Source: Acidobacteriota bacterium (lineage in GTDB: Bacteria; Acidobacteriota; Blastocatellia; RBC074). Taken from it: a DNA stretch of 64,000 nucleotides. Positions 33,014 through 42,344 of this stretch are shown here, in pieces (within the stretch, counting starts at the first letter, position 1; each line of letters begins with the position of its first letter). The DNA lies in the NCBI GenBank assembly GCA_018268995.1, contig JAFDVL010000029.1:62001-126000 (forward strand). The letters are read 5' to 3'. The notes beneath the pieces are model-generated. The model was not told the origin of the DNA. It made no database searches and was given only the letters and a program-made list of their open reading frames with translations. The translations under genes were made by a program, and so were the position numbers.

Positions 33014-36000
33014 CTAGGGGGTGAACAATCGGCTTGTGGGAATGATTTCTTTGGCTTGCCGCAGGCTTGACCAGGAAAGCTTGACCGAGGCAAGTGCTCG
33101 TACTTCGCGGTATTCCAGCCGAATGTCGTATTTTTGGTCGGCGGTGAGTGTGATCGTCCCACTGCGTTCGCGGGGTGGTGTGTCGGGATCGTTCCAATCA
33201 TCAATGATCAGGCGATTGTTCACCCATAATCGAACGCCTCCTTCTGCTACCGTTAAGAAAGTGCAGGCCTCAGAAAAACGCGGTTGCACCTTTCCTGTCC
33301 AACGAATCGAAAATTCGCCTGTGCCAATGGCGGCGACAGGTGTTCCCACGCCCCAATCGAAATTCACATTGGCATCGGTGCGTGTAAGCTTGAGGTTCGT
33401 CAAAGTTTGCAAATCGAAATACTCGCCCTTCAGCCCATAAGGATTACTGACGTTGAGGTTGACAGGGGCTGAAGTTGTTACGGCTCCGGCGTTATCCGTG
33501 GCTTTGGCTGTTACGGTGTAATTCCCGACGGCGACATTGCTCCAGGTAAACGTCCAGGGAGCCAGGTTTTCTGTATGTAACAACTGTGCGCCTGAAAAGA
33601 ACTCGACCTTGCGAACTGTTCCGTCGCTATCCGCCGCGATGGCTTCCATCGCAATGCGCCCCGGAGCCACAAAATTTGTGCCCTGAAGTGGCGTTGTAAT
33701 CGAGATCGTTGGTGGCACATTAACGGCGGGGCCTGCGCTGATGGCGACATTATCGAATGTCGCCGTACACAAGGCCGTATTGTTATTGCTGGTTACTGCC
33801 AGTCCCACAAAAACTGTGGCGGGCATCCGGCTTGTCACCGCAGTGCCGACTTGCGTCCAATTGGTTCCATCGGCTGATTGGTAGGCGCTAAAAGTATCGC
33901 CATTTCTGGTTAATCGTACCCAATACGGGGGCCGGATTGCCCCGCCTGAACTCAACGCCGTGCCGTAGCCAGTGGATAATCGCCGCTCAAACGCTGCGCC
34001 CTCAACCGGCGAAATACTCATCAAGGTATAAGCCGCGTTGGCATCCAGGCTGGCGCGAATCATTACCCCGGCCTTGGCTCCGGTTGCAGTATTTCCCACA
34101 CTGATGACGCGCGCTTTGATTTCGCCGTTGTTGCTGAGCGGTTGGTGAACGAAATAAAAACCATCGCTAGACCCACCGATGTCGGTGCCGGAACCATTGA
34201 TCGTGAAAGCTCCATTCGCATACCCCGCACTACCGGCAATGGCAACGTTGCCGACTTCCTGTCCGACCCAGGGTGTCGGCAACGTGCTTGTCGGCGTCAA
34301 CGGGTTGACGCGGACACTTTTTCTATCTTTTATTCCTGCGCTGTCGGTTACGGTCAGCACGATTTCATAGTAGTACGTGCCTTCAGTGCCGTGGTTTTCG
34401 ATCTGAAAGCTACCACTTGTGCCTGTCACCGTTACGCCGGGATGGATGTGTGTGTCGTGATGCAATAAAACATTCCAGGTCAATGCGCTATTCGGTAATG
34501 TTTCATCCAGGTCAGTCGCTGAGCCTTGAAAGCTCACGGTGCTGCCAATATTGGCCTTGCTGCCGTCAGTTGGCGTCAGAATCGTGGCGACGGGCGGACG
34601 GCTGCCAACGATTACGTCAATGGCTGTCGTGGCTGTGATTCCCTGAGCATTGATCACGGTCAGACGTGCGGTCATTGTCTGAACGCCTGATGTGACATAG
34701 GTGTGCGTTGGATTCGCGGCGGTCGAAGTAGTTCCGTCGCCGAATTCCCACAGATAGGTTAGGGCGCTGCCACCAGGGTCTCTGGAACCATTGCTGGAAA
34801 ACGTCACCGTGTAAGGCTGGGCAGGATTTGGGCGGGTAGCGGCAGCCATTGCTACGGGCGTGGTGCCTGTGTAGCGAATGCGACGTATTTCGCCCGTTGT
34901 CAGCGCCACGTAATACAACGCGCCTTCCGGCCCGATTTCCAGCGAAACAGGCGTTGCCACATTGGTGGCGAAGTCTGCAACATTGACCACAGTATTATTG
35001 GCGTCAAGGACGATTCGACGAAGATAGTTATTGACGTAATCAGCAAAGAAATAATTGCCCTGATATTGCGCCGGAAACTGCGATGCCGTGTAAATTGGCC
35101 CACCGACAATCGCCGCGTCTGCATCGTTGTGGGAGTACGTGTAGGCAGGTGCGGTAACAGAACTGGCGAGAACGGCGGCGCATTCGCCTGGAAAGGCGGA
35201 TTGAAAGCGTTGTTGTGGCCCACTCCCTTCAAAACATGGCCAGCCGAAATTTTTGCCGCGCCCGCGATTCACCTCTTCCCATCGGCTCAAGCCGACATCG
35301 CCTATCCACACTTCGCCTGTGGTTGGATGAATCGAAAAACGATATGGACTGCGCAAGCCGTGCGCGTAAATTTTGGAGCGAATCGAATTGGGATTGCCGT
35401 CATAAAACGGATTGTCACTTGGTGCCGTGCCGTCAGGATTGATGCGCAGGATTTTGCCGTTGTACGTTTTCAAGTCCTGTGCCCGTAGCGCGAGCGGATC
35501 AAGGAAAAACGGAGAACCCCCGTCGCCCATCCCGACATAAAGTTTGCCATCCGGGCCAAATTTTACTGTGCCGACGGTGTGGGCAATCGCATCTGAGGCC
35601 ATGCAATCCGTTCCTTCCGGGTATTGGCTACAGGGGGCAACGCTTTGTTGCCCAAGGATGATGACTTCGCTGTTGGCCAGGGCGACATCCGGGTTGCTTG
35701 GATTGGCCTGGACGCGTGTCAGGCGCGCAGTTTTCGGGCTGCTGTCGCCAGAGTTTCCCGCGTTCTCATACACGTAAAGCAAATAGACATAACCATTCGT
35801 TGCAAAGCCTGGATCAAGCGCTAAGCCGATCAAGCCACGATCTCCTGCAGTGTTGACGCGTGGCGCAATATCAATGAAAGCGGGCGAAAGTAATATTCCA
35901 TTTTTGATGATTCGCACGACGCCGTTCTTTTGCCACGCGAAAATGCGTCCATCTGGCGCAAACGTCAGCCCTACCGCCTGATAAGCAGGCAACGTGGCGA

Positions 36001-36115
36001 CGATTTCGTCGGTGAATCCTGCGTCAATGATGGATTGAGCGTTGAGCGTAATCATCGGTAAAAAAATAAATAGCAATCCTACGAACAAAATCTTCGTCGT
36101 AATGGGTGAGGGCAT
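33014..36115 (-). CDS. Secreted PQQ-type sugar dehydrogenase with PKD and PA14 domains (copy 1)
   Basis: About 1,033 residues. After a signal peptide (ILFVGLLFIFLPMITLNAQS) there is a six-bladed glucose/sorbosone dehydrogenase propeller (to about 410). It shows AGDRGLIGLALDPGF, HTVGTVKFGPDGKLYVGMGD, NPFYDGNPNSIRSKIYAHGL and RGKNFGWPCFEG. A PKD domain follows (LTYLWEFGDGTTSTAANPTH, about 455-500). Then come an Ig-like stretch, a DUF1349-like beta-sandwich (GEIKARVISVGNTATGAKAG, about 670-790), an Ig-like domain and a C-terminal PA14 domain (GLKGEYFDLQ, VRLWVNNRLIIDDWND). Such enzymes oxidise aldose sugars with PQQ outside the cytoplasm. ATG 36115 is favoured by AGGAG 10 nt upstream over ATG 36145. 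It shares its whole architecture with the gene at 37734. Confidence 0.87.
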   Translation of the reverse strand: MPSPITTKILFVGLLFIFLPMITLNAQSIIDAGFTDEIVATLPAYQAVGLTFAPDGRIFAWQKNGVVRIIKNGILLSPAFIDIAPRVNTAGDRGLIGLALDPGFATNGYVYLLYVYENAGNSGDSSPKTARLTRVQANPSNPDVALANSEVIILGQQSVAPCSQYPEGTDCMASDAIAHTVGTVKFGPDGKLYVGMGDGGSPFFLDPLALRAQDLKTYNGKILRINPDGTAPSDNPFYDGNPNSIRSKIYAHGLRSPYRFSIHPTTGEVWIGDVGLSRWEEVNRGRGKNFGWPCFEGSGPQQRFQSAFPGECAAVLASSVTAPAYTYSHNDADAAIVGGPIYTASQFPAQYQGNYFFADYVNNYLRRIVLDANNTVVNVADFATNVATPVSLEIGPEGALYYVALTTGEIRRIRYTGTTPVAMAAATRPNPAQPYTVTFSSNGSRDPGGSALTYLWEFGDGTTSTAANPTHTYVTSGVQTMTARLTVINAQGITATTAIDVIVGSRPPVATILTPTDGSKANIGSTVSFQGSATDLDETLPNSALTWNVLLHHDTHIHPGVTVTGTSGSFQIENHGTEGTYYYEIVLTVTDSAGIKDRKSVRVNPLTPTSTLPTPWVGQEVGNVAIAGSAGYANGAFTINGSGTDIGGSSDGFYFVHQPLSNNGEIKARVISVGNTATGAKAGVMIRASLDANAAYTLMSISPVEGAAFERRLSTGYGTALSSGGAIRPPYWVRLTRNGDTFSAYQSADGTNWTQVGTAVTSRMPATVFVGLAVTSNNNTALCTATFDNVAISAGPAVNVPPTISITTPLQGTNFVAPGRIAMEAIAADSDGTVRKVEFFSGAQLLHTENLAPWTFTWSNVAVGNYTVTAKATDNAGAVTTSAPVNLNVSNPYGLKGEYFDLQTLTNLKLTRTDANVNFDWGVGTPVAAIGTGEFSIRWTGKVQPRFSEACTFLTVAEGGVRLWVNNRLIIDDWNDPDTPPRERSGTITLTADQKYDIRLEYREVRALASVKLSWSSLRQAKEIIPTSRLFTP

Positions 36116-36224
36116 TCGGCTACTACTCCTAAGAAAAAAGCGCATGGAATGCAGGTCTGAGCTTGTCTTTTCTGCTCATCCCTTCTGCGCCAGCCCACAC
36201 CCCATGCTTTAGTTACAACTCACA

Positions 36225-37724
36225 TCAAACCACGGCATCCTCCAGCCATCGTTCGTCGCGTGCTGCTTCGGCGCTGATCCAACCGATGACGAGCCACGCA
36301 ATCGGCGCGGCGGAATAAATTGTGAAGGTCAGGCCAAAAAAACTATTCAAAATCAACATCGGCAGAATCGCTGTTGCAATGCGCCGCACGGTTGCTTCGG
36401 GTGTTTTCGGCAACGCACGTTTAAAAATGCGAACGCCAATCAACATTGCGCGCCCCAGTATCCAAAGAAATAAAATGGCGGTTGGCAGGCTGCATCCAAC
36501 AATCAAAATGGCGATGAAGCTGTCAATCGGATACAGCGTTTCTTCGGGGTTGGCATAGCGTGCTGCGGCAACCGTTCCTGCGCCAAGACCTGTTCCCAGC
36601 GGATTCGACGGAATAACTTTTGTTGCGAGTCGGTTCCAAATCCGAAAGCGTTCTTGCAAGCTTTCTTCTTTGGCCGGTTGCAGGGTGCCGCGTGCCGTGT
36701 GCGAAAGCATCGTTTCCACTTTGTCGTCGCCGCTTTTTTCCCACATGTCCCTGGAAGACGGAGGCTTGGCCACAATCAACACCAGCGCGCCAGCCAAAGC
36801 CATTGCAGTTGCGCGCCCGACGGCTTTCCGCCATGACTCCGCGCCGATCAGCACCAAGATTCCCAGTCCTGCCAACAAGCCGAAAATCGCGGTGCGTTGC
36901 CCGGTGATCAGCAGGATGCCGAACAACGATGTGCCTGCGAGCAGCCACATGAAACGTGGGGTCACCTGTTTGGCTCCCAACGCAAACCCAAAGGCGATCA
37001 GCGCGCCATATTGCACATAGCGCCCCCATTCTTCGGCGCTATTGAAGGTTGCCAATGCCCGTGTGACGTGCCCCACCGCAATGGATTCATAGTGATCGGT
37101 ATGTTTGATCCAATAGTTCTCAAACTCTGGATAGCCAAACGTTAGTTGATAAAGTCCGTGCAGTGAGCAAACCAATCCCATCGCTACGATCAATCGCATC
37201 GCCACGCCCATAAAATTTGCCTCTACGGCTTGTCCGAAATAAAACCAGGCGACGGGAATCAGGATGAACATTGCTCCTGACAAACCAACAAACAACGCTC
37301 CTTGCCAGGGGTTGAAAACCTGGAGCAGAAAAATGCCCGCCAGAATCGTCACGGGCAGCGAGAGCTTGGTTTGCCGAAACAATCTCTCGCGTCGCAACCA
37401 CAGCAAAATCGCAAAGGCCAGCAAGGTGATGAGCGGTGTAATCAGATGAATCGGGTCCGTGTTGGTGTATTCGACAAAGATGAATTGCGCCCGGCGCAGA
37501 AAACCGCGTAAAGGCTCAAACAGCATGATCGCAAACAGGCCGGCTTCCAGACTGTAAAGCAGCGGCACGGCCATCAGCCATAACGCTCCACCCAGCAGCA
37601 ACCCCCGAAAAATCTGTCCGCCGCTGACCACCGCCAGTGACGTGAATGCAGACAACGCCGACAGCGGCACGAATACGCGCCAGCGTTGCGACAAGGTAGG
37701 TTTTGTGGGGGCATAATTGCTCAT
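36225..37724 (-). CDS. Wzy-type polymerase / O-antigen ligase-like membrane protein
   Basis: A 499-residue protein with about 12 hydrophobic segments and a large loop between about 330 and 400 (SSRDMWEKSGDDKVETMLSH to LFRIWNR-type sequence ending NPLGTGLGAGTVA). The pattern of helices with a big periplasmic loop, and IPSNPLGTGLGAGT near the end of that loop, fit the O-antigen ligase/Wzy family. These polymerise lipid-linked repeat units or attach the polymer to a carrier. It sits between the two PQQ-dehydrogenase genes (9 nt after one, 109 nt before the next), within the Wzx/Wzz-containing operon. Sequence alone does not tell polymerase from ligase. Confidence 0.82.
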   Translation of the reverse strand: MSNYAPTKPTLSQRWRVFVPLSALSAFTSLAVVSGGQIFRGLLLGGALWLMAVPLLYSLEAGLFAIMLFEPLRGFLRRAQFIFVEYTNTDPIHLITPLITLLAFAILLWLRRERLFRQTKLSLPVTILAGIFLLQVFNPWQGALFVGLSGAMFILIPVAWFYFGQAVEANFMGVAMRLIVAMGLVCSLHGLYQLTFGYPEFENYWIKHTDHYESIAVGHVTRALATFNSAEEWGRYVQYGALIAFGFALGAKQVTPRFMWLLAGTSLFGILLITGQRTAIFGLLAGLGILVLIGAESWRKAVGRATAMALAGALVLIVAKPPSSRDMWEKSGDDKVETMLSHTARGTLQPAKEESLQERFRIWNRLATKVIPSNPLGTGLGAGTVAAARYANPEETLYPIDSFIAILIVGCSLPTAILFLWILGRAMLIGVRIFKRALPKTPEATVRRIATAILPMLILNSFFGLTFTIYSAAPIAWLVIGWISAEAARDERWLEDAVV

Positions 37725-37733
37725 TGGTTTTCT

Positions 37734-40700
37734 TTATTGCAGATAAAGCTGGCTGCGCGGCACAACTTCTTTGGTCTGTAGCGGACTTGACCAACCCAGC
37801 CTCACGGCAGCAGCTTTATCCTTCTCTACAAATTCAAGTCGGATTGCATATTTTTGGCCTGCCGTGAGCGTGATTGTGCCCCGGCTTTCAGTTTCTGTTT
37901 TGCTGGTATTAGTTATGAGTAATTGATTATTCACCCACAACCGAACCGTGTCCGTAGCAGTCACGTAGAACGTGTAGGCCCCGGAAAAACGTGGTTGCAC
38001 AAGTCCTGTCCACCGTACTGAGAAATGATCTTTCCCGACCGTAAGAATTGGCCTGTTCTCGCCCCAGTTAAAGTCAATGACCGAATCATTGCGAACGAGC
38101 CTTAATTCACGGAAGTCGTCCTTGTTATAGTATTCGCCTCGCAAACCTGTGCCCGTACCGTTGATCGGATTAACCACCGTAATCTGCACCGGAGCAGAAG
38201 TCGTGGCGGAACCATTGTTGTCGTAGGCTTTTGCGGTCAGGCTATAGGTTCCTGCCGCGAGGCTGCTTAACGTTGCTTCATATGGCGTGGTCGTCGCGGT
38301 CTTCACCAGCGTTGTGCCGCGATAAAATTCCACCTTGCTGATTGACCCATCACTATCTGCTGCTGTCGCCGCAAAGCGAACACTCGCCGGGGCGATGTAG
38401 GTTGTGTTGTTGGCAGGCGTTGTAAGGCTGATCGTCGGCGCGCGATTAACAACAGGTTTGGTGATACTCACATTGTCGAATACGGCATTACACAATGTCG
38501 AATTATTGGCTGCCGTTACCGCCAAGCCGACAAAGGCGTCCGTCGGAAGCGTGATTGTGGCAGAAGACAGCAGCGTCCAGTTCGTGCCATCGGCGGAGTG
38601 ATAGCCTGAAATCGTATTTCCGCTCCGCACAATTCGCACCCAGCGCGGCGCTGCAAAATATCCGCCTGAAACCAATGCTGTCCCAAAGCCATTTTCATTC
38701 CGCCGCTCAAAAGCAAGACCTTCGACTGGTGACAGGCTGATTAAGCTATGCGCTGCATTACCCGTTAACGCCGAACGAATCATCACGCCAGCTTTGGCTC
38801 CAGGGGCAGTGTTCTGCACGCTGGCAACGCGGGCGGTAATTTGTCCGTCCCCGCTGAGCTTTTGATAGACGTAATAAAACCCATCGTTGAAATCCGTAAT
38901 ATCCGCGCCGGAACCTTTGATCGTGAAAATTCCATTGGCAAAAGTGGCGATTCCCGCGAGTCCCACATTCCCAATTTCCTGTCCCAGCCACGGCGCAGGC
39001 AGCGTGGCGGTGGGCAATTCCGGGATGACATTGACGCTCTTTATATCCGTGACGCCCGCGCTATCGGTGGCGGTCAGGACGATTTCATAGAAATAGGTTT
39101 CGCCCGTTGTGCCGTGATTCTCAATGACGAAGCTGCCGCTGGCTCCGCTGGCTGTAACACCGGGATGGATATGATCGTTGTGATGCAAAAGCACTGACCA
39201 TTTCATTGCACTGGCGGGCAAGGTTTCATCGGGATCAGTGGCCGTACCACGGAAGGTGATGGTGTCGCCGATTTGGACGCGCACGCCAGCTGTCGGAGCG
39301 GTAATGGTTGCCGTGGGCGGACGGCTGCCGACGGTGACGTTGACCGTGGCTGACGCCGTTAGCCCTTGTGAATTCGTTACCGTAAGCTTGACGGCATAGG
39401 TCTTGACGCCAGTTGTGACATACGTGTGAGAGGGATTGGCTGCTGTCGAAGTGGTTCCGTCTCCGAATTCCCACAGGTAGGCCAGCGTGCCACCTGCCGG
39501 ATTACTGGAACCGTTGCTGGAAAACGCAATCACATACGGCGTTGCTGCCGAAGGGCGTGATGCCGCTGCCACAGCGGTTGGCGCGCTGCCATTGAAGCGA
39601 ATGCGCTTGATGGTTCCGTCGAAAATCGAAAGGTAATACAACATTCCGTCCGGCCCTAGTTCCAAATGAACCGGCGTGTTGATATTGGTGGCAAAGGAAA
39701 CCACGCGGGAGACGTTGTTATTGGCGTCGAAGACGATCCGCTGAATAAAATTATTGACGTAATCAGCAAAGAAATAATTGCCACGATATTGGGTTGGATA
39801 TTGCGTGGCATTATAAAACGGCCCACCCGTCACGGATGCCCCGCTGCCCCGCGCGTAAAAATGAATCGGACTGGTTACCGAACCCAGAGACACGGCTGCG
39901 CACTGTTGCGGGAAAGCATTTTGAAAATTGGGATTCGGGACATTGCCTTCATAACAAGGCCAGCCGAAATTTGCGCCACGCCCGCGATTGATTTCTTCGT
40001 AAAACGTCGAACCCACATCGCCGAGATACAATTCGCCAGTGCCAGGCTTATGGGTGAAACGGAACGGACTGCGCAAACCATAGACAAACACTTTCGAGCG
40101 CACAGAATTGGGATTGCCGTCATAAAACGGATTGTCACTCGGCGCGGTGCCATCGGAATTGATGCGCAGGATTTTGCCGTTGTACGTATTCAAATCCTGA
40201 GCGCGCAATGCTTTTCCATCTGCAAAGCTATATTCTGCTCCGTCGCCCATCCCGACATAAATTTTACCGTCCGGCCCGAATTTTACCGTGCCGACCGTAT
40301 GCGCCGGAGAATCAGACCCCATGCAATCAGACCCCGCAGGCGAACTGCTGCACGGCGCGGTTCCGATTTTTCCCATCAGCACGACTTCGCTCCCAGCCTG
40401 TGCTACGTCAGGATTCGCTGGGTCAGCTTTGACGCGTGTCAGCCGCGCTGTTTTCGGGCTGGTGTCTGCTGAATTGCCGTTCGGCTCATAGACGTACAAC
40501 AAGTACACAAAACCATTGGTTGCAAAATTCGGATCGAGCGTCAGGCCAATCAAACCACGGTCGCCGACTTCGTTAACGCGTGTCGAAATATCAATGAAAG
40601 GTGTTGGCAGTAACGCTCCGTTTTTGAAGATACGCACAATGCCGGGCTTTTCCCACACGAAGATTCTGCCGTCCGGGGCAAAGGCAAATCCAACAGTTTG

Positions 40701-40844
40701 AAAGCGAGGAACATTCATTACAGTTTCTGTCGTAAAGCCTGCATCCGTGAATGTCTGCGCAACTGCGCACACACCAAAGCCAAAAAATAAAAACAGCGCC
40801 ATCGCGCACATGGCGCGACCAAGTGAGGTCGTGAGGGGCGTCAT
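37734..40844 (-). CDS. Secreted PQQ-type sugar dehydrogenase with PKD and PA14 domains (copy 2)
   Basis: About 1,036 residues, a paralogue of the gene at 33014 with the same order: signal peptide (AMALFLFFGFGVCAVAQ), sugar-dehydrogenase propeller (GDRGLIGLTLDPNF, HTVGTVKFGPDGKIYVGMGD, RGANFGWPCYEG), PKD (LAYLWEFGDGTTSTAANPSH), DUF1349-like sandwich (GQITARVASVQNTAPGAKAG), Ig-like and PA14 (GLRGEYYNKDD, VRLWVNNQLLI). ATG 40844 is chosen because AGGAG lies 5 nt upstream and a signal peptide follows; the longer frame adds 36 atypical residues. It follows the phosphoglycosyltransferase gene by 32 nt and precedes the Wzy-like gene. It probably oxidises a sugar or modifies or binds the cell's own polymer; this is inference. 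Confidence 0.88.
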   Translation of the reverse strand: MTPLTTSLGRAMCAMALFLFFGFGVCAVAQTFTDAGFTTETVMNVPRFQTVGFAFAPDGRIFVWEKPGIVRIFKNGALLPTPFIDISTRVNEVGDRGLIGLTLDPNFATNGFVYLLYVYEPNGNSADTSPKTARLTRVKADPANPDVAQAGSEVVLMGKIGTAPCSSSPAGSDCMGSDSPAHTVGTVKFGPDGKIYVGMGDGAEYSFADGKALRAQDLNTYNGKILRINSDGTAPSDNPFYDGNPNSVRSKVFVYGLRSPFRFTHKPGTGELYLGDVGSTFYEEINRGRGANFGWPCYEGNVPNPNFQNAFPQQCAAVSLGSVTSPIHFYARGSGASVTGGPFYNATQYPTQYRGNYFFADYVNNFIQRIVFDANNNVSRVVSFATNINTPVHLELGPDGMLYYLSIFDGTIKRIRFNGSAPTAVAAASRPSAATPYVIAFSSNGSSNPAGGTLAYLWEFGDGTTSTAANPSHTYVTTGVKTYAVKLTVTNSQGLTASATVNVTVGSRPPTATITAPTAGVRVQIGDTITFRGTATDPDETLPASAMKWSVLLHHNDHIHPGVTASGASGSFVIENHGTTGETYFYEIVLTATDSAGVTDIKSVNVIPELPTATLPAPWLGQEIGNVGLAGIATFANGIFTIKGSGADITDFNDGFYYVYQKLSGDGQITARVASVQNTAPGAKAGVMIRSALTGNAAHSLISLSPVEGLAFERRNENGFGTALVSGGYFAAPRWVRIVRSGNTISGYHSADGTNWTLLSSATITLPTDAFVGLAVTAANNSTLCNAVFDNVSITKPVVNRAPTISLTTPANNTTYIAPASVRFAATAADSDGSISKVEFYRGTTLVKTATTTPYEATLSSLAAGTYSLTAKAYDNNGSATTSAPVQITVVNPINGTGTGLRGEYYNKDDFRELRLVRNDSVIDFNWGENRPILTVGKDHFSVRWTGLVQPRFSGAYTFYVTATDTVRLWVNNQLLITNTSKTETESRGTITLTAGQKYAIRLEFVEKDKAAAVRLGWSSPLQTKEVVPRSQLYLQ

Positions 40845-40876
40845 AAAAACTCCTGTGAGGTTTAATAGCGAGCGAA

Positions 40877-42310
40877 CTAGGCTGCACCTTTGCCGGTCAA
40901 TACCGCCGGAATCGTGCGCAGCAATATGCGAAAATCCAGTCCGAGCGACCAACGGTCTATGTATTCCAAATCAAGCAGCATCCATTCCTTAAAGCTCAGA
41001 TTGCTGCGGCCCGAAACCTGCCACAAACAGGTGATGCCAGGCTTGACGCTGAAACGTCGCTTTTGCCACGCAGCATCCAATCCCAGTGCGTCACGAATCG
41101 AAAGTGGGCGCGGGCCAACCAGGCTCATATCGCCGAGCAGCACATTGATCAGTTGCGGCAATTCATCAATGCTGGTTTTGCGCAGGAAGCGACCGACGCG
41201 CGTGATGCGCGGGTCATTTTTGATTTTGAAAATGGGGCCTTCTTTTTCGTTGAGGTGTTCGATCTCTTTCATTCGGGCTTCGGCATCCACCACCATCGTG
41301 CGGAATTTGAAGAGGGGAAAGCGGCGCTTGTTGTATCCCATTCGCTCCTGAATGAAGAACACCGGGCCGCGATCTTCCAGCTTGATTGCCAGCGCAACCA
41401 GCAAATACAAAGGCAGGCACAGAATCAGCAACGCCATAGCCGCAATCAGATCAAACACGCGCTTGGCTTCTGTGCGCCAACCCAGCGCGGGCGCGGAATG
41501 CAATGAGATAAAGTTCATGCCTTGCAAATGTGCAGGCTGTGAATGTGCCAGATGATTCTGAAAGAAATTTGAGAGCAGATGCGTTGTGATGCCTTGTTCT
41601 TCCAACAGGGCAATCACGGCATGGATTTGTTCGTAATGCGATTTGATGGGTAAGGCCACGACAACTTCGTCAATGACTTCAGACGCGATAATGCTCGGCA
41701 ACGCATCCAGTCTTCCGAGCTGTTTGAGGTTTGACAACCCGGCTTCGGCTTCCACGCTGTCCACATAACCCAGCACGCGATAGCCAAGATCAGGCCGTTC
41801 CATCAGCCGCGCCACAAATTGCTGTCCGCGCGGCCCGCCACCAATCAGGAGTAAGGTCTTGGCATTATGACCACGTCGGCGAAACCATCGTAAAATGTAC
41901 TGTTGAACCAGCCGAAAGCTGCAAATCAGAAGAAAGCTGAGCAACGCAAAGGAAATGGCCTCCCAAACGGTGATCGTTACCCAGCGACCAATCTGTGCAG
42001 TCACCAGCAAGGCACCTGCGCCCCACAAAACGGCCAGCGCAATTTCGCGGATTTCCTCGCCCAGTAAATGCAGACGCGTCAGCAGGTAGAGGCTGTGAAG
42101 ATTGAAGGATTGATGCCAGACAAACAGCAGCACACCAATCAGGATCGCATTCGTTACTTTGATGCGGTCTGACGCAAAATCAATAATGTATTGAACGTAA
42201 TGTTCTTCTGCATAATTGAGCATCAGTGTCAGGCTGAGCGCAGAGGTCATCAACGCCAAATCCATGAACTGTAAATACAGCAGATAAAGTTTGCGATACG
42301 GGGCTGGCAT
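40877..42310 (-). CDS. Polyprenyl glycosylphosphotransferase (initiating enzyme)
   Basis: About 477 residues of the WbaP/WcaJ family, which moves a sugar-1-phosphate to undecaprenyl phosphate and so starts polymer synthesis. Four to five N-terminal membrane helices (LYLQFMDLALMTSALSLTLM onwards) are followed by a CoA-binding-like domain (LLIGGGPRGQQFVARLME near 155). The catalytic domain after about 280 has KRVFDLIAAMALLILCLPLY, FKFRTM, KTSIDELPQLINVLLGDMSL and VGPRP. The protein ends in KPGITCLWQVSGRSN and DRWSLGLDFRILLRTIPAVL. ATG 42310 avoids overlap with the upstream Wzz gene (stop 42345); ATG 42382 is possible too. It is the first glycan-building gene after the Wzz/kinase-like set. Confidence 0.93.
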   Translation of the reverse strand: MPAPYRKLYLLYLQFMDLALMTSALSLTLMLNYAEEHYVQYIIDFASDRIKVTNAILIGVLLFVWHQSFNLHSLYLLTRLHLLGEEIREIALAVLWGAGALLVTAQIGRWVTITVWEAISFALLSFLLICSFRLVQQYILRWFRRRGHNAKTLLLIGGGPRGQQFVARLMERPDLGYRVLGYVDSVEAEAGLSNLKQLGRLDALPSIIASEVIDEVVVALPIKSHYEQIHAVIALLEEQGITTHLLSNFFQNHLAHSQPAHLQGMNFISLHSAPALGWRTEAKRVFDLIAAMALLILCLPLYLLVALAIKLEDRGPVFFIQERMGYNKRRFPLFKFRTMVVDAEARMKEIEHLNEKEGPIFKIKNDPRITRVGRFLRKTSIDELPQLINVLLGDMSLVGPRPLSIRDALGLDAAWQKRRFSVKPGITCLWQVSGRSNLSFKEWMLLDLEYIDRWSLGLDFRILLRTIPAVLTGKGAA

Positions 42311-42344
42311 AAGCTTTATTCCGGTAAGAACAACAACGGGCTTG

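Noticed and set aside
39666..40472. 268-codon frame opposite the second PQQ dehydrogenase
   Set aside because: Antisense shadow of a well-supported gene; the same happens at 13494-14192, 16710-17294 and 2600-3253.
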